Origin: DASUSH01 sp963785155
GTDB taxonomy: Bacteria; Actinomycetota; Thermoleophilia; Solirubrobacterales; 70-9
Length of the DNA: 64,000 nt
Direction of reading: 5' to 3'
NCBI GenBank assembly: GCA_963785155.1
Contig: CAWAUB010000004.1
Span: forward strand, 310,001 to 374,000
Part shown: positions 61,497 through 64,000 of the stretch, one piece after another
How positions within the stretch are numbered: position 1 is the first letter of the stretch
Layout of the letters: every line of letters begins with the position of its first letter
The notes under the pieces: generated by a model
Database searches by the model: none
The model's input: the letters and a program-made list of their open reading frames with translations, nothing else
Told to the model about the DNA's origin: nothing
Made by a program: the position numbers and the translations under genes

Positions 61497-62297
61497 CGTC
61501 CCTTCCATTCGGGCTCGCGCTTTTCGAAGAACGCCTGCACGCCCTCGAGGATGTCCTCGGTCGAGAAGGTGAGCGAGAGCTGCGAGCGCAGGTACTCGAG
61601 CGCGTCGTCCAGCGCCATGTCCTGCTGGCGGTACATCGCGTCGTGGCCGAGTCGCATCAGGACCGGGCTCTTCGACGCGAGCTTGGCGGCCCACTCGTCC
61701 ACCGCGCCCTGGAACTCGGTCCTCGGGGACCACCTTGTTGACCAGCCCGTACTCCACCGCCTCCTCGCCCGAGAGACGCTCGCCGAGCAGGATCATCTCG
61801 TTGACCCGCTTGCGCGGGACGTTGCGGTAGATGATCGACATGATCATGTAGGGGAAGGCGCCGATGTTGATCTCCGGCGTGCCGAAGGTCGCGCCCTCCT
61901 TGGCGATGACGAGATCGCAGGAGAGCGCGAGGCCCATGCCGCCGGCGAGCACGTGGCCGTTGGCTGCGCAGAGCGACGGCTTGCCGAGGCGCGGCATCAG
62001 CCGGAAGAACTCGAGGAAGAGGTCGGAGGCGTAGTGCTTGGTGACCAGCGGCACGTCGGCGGCGAACCCGCCCAGGTCGGCGCCGGCGCAGAACACCTTC
62101 TCGCCCGCCCCGGTGAGCACGACGGCGCGGACCTCCTCGTCGTCGCGGGCCCGCTTCATCGCGTCGACGAGCTCCGTGAGAAGCTGCCCGGAGAGCGCGT
62201 TTCGCTGCTCGGGGCGATTCAGGGTCACCGTCGCGACCCCGGCGTCGACGTCGTAGAGAAGCTGCTCGTAGTCCATCGCGGCGGTCGCGGCGGACAT
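61493..62297 (-). CDS. Enoyl-CoA hydratase/isomerase (crotonase), with one frame break
   Basis: About 268 residues if repaired, from ATG 62297. Family motifs: VTLNRPEQRNALSGQLLTEL near 20, VFCAGADLGGF near 68, ANGHVLAGGMGLALSCDLVI near 105 (oxyanion hole) and TFGTPEINIGAFP. Near 61715, after NKVVPEDRVP, the frame changes by one base to VDEWAAKLASKSPVLMRLGH and runs to TGA 61493-61495. It hydrates or isomerises enoyl-CoA esters. First gene of the operon with the carboxyltransferase, so a branched or unsaturated acyl-CoA breakdown route is plausible. Confidence 0.85.
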
Positions 62298-62331
62298 TAC
62301 GGCATCCGGCGCCTGCTTGAAGTGCGAAGTC

Positions 62332-64000
62332 CTACTGCATACTCTCGGCCGTCGCCGCCTCGCGTTCGAGCAGCGAGAACAGCGCCTCGACCACCTCGGG
62401 GTCGAATTGCTTGCCCACACCCAGCTTGAGCTCCTCGCGGGCCTCGCGCTCGCCTAGGGCCGGCCGGTACAGCCTGTCTGACGTCATCGCGTCCCATGCG
62501 TCGGCGACCCGGATGATCCTTGCCTCGAGCGGTATGTCCGCCTCGCGCAGGCCGCGCGGATAGCCGCGGCCGTCCAGGCGCTCCTGGCTCGAGAGCACCC
62601 ACTCGCGGATGTCGGCGAGCTCGCTTGTGCCGAGAATGCGGGCGCCGATCTCGGGGTGGCGGCGAAGCTTTGCCCAGGCCGACTCGTCGAGCGGGTTTTC
62701 GTTGAAGAGGATTTCGTCCGGGACACCGACCTTGCCGATGTCGTGGAGGATGCCGGCCAGCCGGACGCGGGCGACGCGAGGCTCCGGGATCCCGAGCTCG
62801 CGGGCAAGTTGCTCGCTGAACGCACCGACGCTGTGCGCGTGGGAAGAGGTGCCGGCGTCCCTTTGGTCGAGTGCCTCGGCCAGGCTGAGCAGGGTCTTCA
62901 GATGCGAGAGCGAATCGTTGACGTTGGGGCGGTGATCGCCGCCCAGGATCTCGTCGAGCTCCGGGCTGGCGACGACCGCGCGATCGCGGCCCAGCACCTT
63001 GGCAGCGTCCAGGGCGCGGTCGGCGGCGTGGATCAGCGACGCCGGGCTGCCCGCGTCGGCCGGGTAGGTCGCGGTCCCGAAGCTCATCGTTACCACCGGC
63101 CCGCCCGCAGGCCGGTATCCGCGCCGCACGGTGCCGAGCAGTTCCTCCGCTGCCAGCAGGGCCTCATGGTGCGAGGTGTCGGGCAGGACGACTGCGAAGG
63201 TCCCGGATCCAGTTCGCGCCACCGAGTCGATCGGGCGACGCGTCTCGCGTATTGCCTGTCCGATCCCGCGGAGGATCTGGTCCGCGCCGTCATGACCCAG
63301 CGACTCGTTCAACCCCCGCAGGCGGTCGATGTCGCCGATCAACACGCTGACGGGGTAGCACCCGGTCGTCGCTCGCTCGATTTCGGCGTCGACGGTGCTT
63401 CGAAACGAGCGCAGATTGGGCAGCCCGGTGAGCGGATCGGACTGTGAAGCCTCCGCGAGCGATCCGACGAGGATCCCCAGCCGGCGACGCAGGTAGCCGA
63501 GCAGAATTCCCGCCATCACCACGGTGGCAACGGCGACGACGAGATACGAGAGGGCGTCGGCGCCATCGAACCGGATCTCGGCGGGGACTCCCAGGAGCAG
63601 GAAGATGGCCGCGAAATTGAGAGCCGCGAACGCGATCTGCGCGATGGCGACAGGCCGGGCGAGGAAGTAGAAGGCGTAGAGGCCGATCCACAGATAGAAG
63701 ACCGTGAACGGGCTGATCGCGGTGCCGGTGAGGATCACGACGGCGCTCGTCATCAACGTTGCCAGCGCCGGGGTCGTGGCGAGCAGGCGAATCGGTAGCC
63801 GATCGCCGTACCTGTAGAGGATCGCCCCGATTGCGACCGCGACCAGGGCGAACGGAACCAGCGCGGCCTCGCTCCAATCAGCCGGGTGCGGCAGCATTAT
63901 GACCAGCGCGCCGCAGATGCCCCCGGTCACGTAGTTGTAGCTCTGCGCGACGGCCAGCGCCCGCTTCTCGGCGACGGGGGAGCCGACGACCGGATGCGTC
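62332..64000 (-). CDS. Membrane GGDEF-HD-GYP protein with degenerate motifs (5' end cut by right edge)
   Basis: The frame is open through the right edge, so the N-terminus is missing; 555 or so residues are visible. Six or seven membrane helices, then a GGDEF-like domain (DPLTGLPNLRSFRSTVDAEI) whose signature site reads RTGSGTFAVVLP instead of GGDEF, so it cannot make c-di-GMP. The HD-GYP domain follows: LAGILHDIGKVGVPDEILFN, HPEIGARIL, and SSQERLDGRGYPRGL, where HHE of the HHExxDGxGYP motif is SQE. HD and GYP are kept, one metal histidine is lost. It may be a weak phosphodiesterase or a receptor. Confidence 0.85.
   Translation of the reverse strand, partial: THPVVGSPVAEKRALAVAQSYNYVTGGICGALVIMLPHPADWSEAALVPFALVAVAIGAILYRYGDRLPIRLLATTPALATLMTSAVVILTGTAISPFTVFYLWIGLYAFYFLARPVAIAQIAFAALNFAAIFLLLGVPAEIRFDGADALSYLVVAVATVVMAGILLGYLRRRLGILVGSLAEASQSDPLTGLPNLRSFRSTVDAEIERATTGCYPVSVLIGDIDRLRGLNESLGHDGADQILRGIGQAIRETRRPIDSVARTGSGTFAVVLPDTSHHEALLAAEELLGTVRRGYRPAGGPVVTMSFGTATYPADAGSPASLIHAADRALDAAKVLGRDRAVVASPELDEILGGDHRPNVNDSLSHLKTLLSLAEALDQRDAGTSSHAHSVGAFSEQLARELGIPEPRVARVRLAGILHDIGKVGVPDEILFNENPLDESAWAKLRRHPEIGARILGTSELADIREWVLSSQERLDGRGYPRGLREADIPLEARIIRVADAWDAMTSDRLYRPALGEREAREELKLGVGKQFDPEVVEALFSLLEREAATAESMQ

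Noticed and set aside
59901..62429. 842-residue open frame on the plus strand
   Set aside because: Arg/Val/Asp-rich mirror of the carboxyltransferase and crotonase genes; typical antisense open frame of GC-rich DNA.
1..64000. tRNA, rRNA, CRISPR arrays, insertion sequences
   Set aside because: No cloverleaf or rRNA-like segment, no regularly spaced direct repeats and no transposase-like protein was seen on either strand.

Overview
The window is a very GC-rich actinobacterial chromosome segment. I infer a member of the Thermoleophilia/Solirubrobacterales type from an actinobacterial integration host factor (mihF type), HemQ-type haem synthesis, paired YrbE permeases, frequent GTG/TTG starts and many ATGA/GTGA gene overlaps. 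I see no rRNA, tRNA, insertion sequence, prophage or CRISPR array. It is mostly core and lipid metabolism, packed into short operons.

Layout. 0-4 kb: end of a PhoD-like phosphatase, a HAD hydrolase, then a TPP riboswitch driving thiZXY (pyrimidine-precursor uptake). 4-8 kb: AlkA-like glycosylase, and a secreted M19-like dipeptidase family protein. 8-13 kb: secreted alpha/beta hydrolase, a GNAT-like acyltransferase, a lipoprotein and a serine-palmitoyltransferase-like alpha-oxoamine synthase; together a candidate sphingolipid/ceramide locus. 13-22 kb: mihF, then a long minus-strand run with YrbE1/YrbE2 permeases, Mla/Mce-type ATPase, MMPL/RND lipid exporter, TlpA-like protein, B3/B4-domain protein and small membrane proteins. 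22-29 kb: lipoprotein, DUF559/AbiEi-like protein, two PQQ-type sugar dehydrogenases, aldehyde dehydrogenase, alpha/beta hydrolase. 29-36.5 kb: cyclase-AAA-TPR signalling protein, cyclopropane synthase, an unknown protein, patatin phospholipase. 36.9-42 kb: SAM-I riboswitch and metH, divergent from a PhaC-like hydrolase. 42-53 kb: a glycosyltransferase/flippase-like fusion, a large membrane protein, then an Fe-S/haem/redox cluster (hemQ, homocysteine methyltransferase, fprA, bolA, CGFS glutaredoxin, A-type Fe-S carrier, epimerase, DegV). 53-64 kb: small envelope proteins, TetR-nitrilase pair, a MerR/CoA-transferase/BKACE operon, a carboxyltransferase-crotonase-PPOX operon, and a degenerate GGDEF/HD-GYP protein cut by the right edge.

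Two things stand out overall. First, at least nine genes carry about fifteen single-base frame breaks while both halves remain well conserved. This points to residual indel errors in the assembly rather than mass pseudogenisation, so I annotate these genes across the breaks. Second, the convergent intergenic spaces carry a recurrent element of about 54 bp (three good copies and one partial copy) that often supplies the stop codon of the neighbouring gene, plus several long interrupted hairpins. These look like a lineage-specific 3'-end or terminator family.
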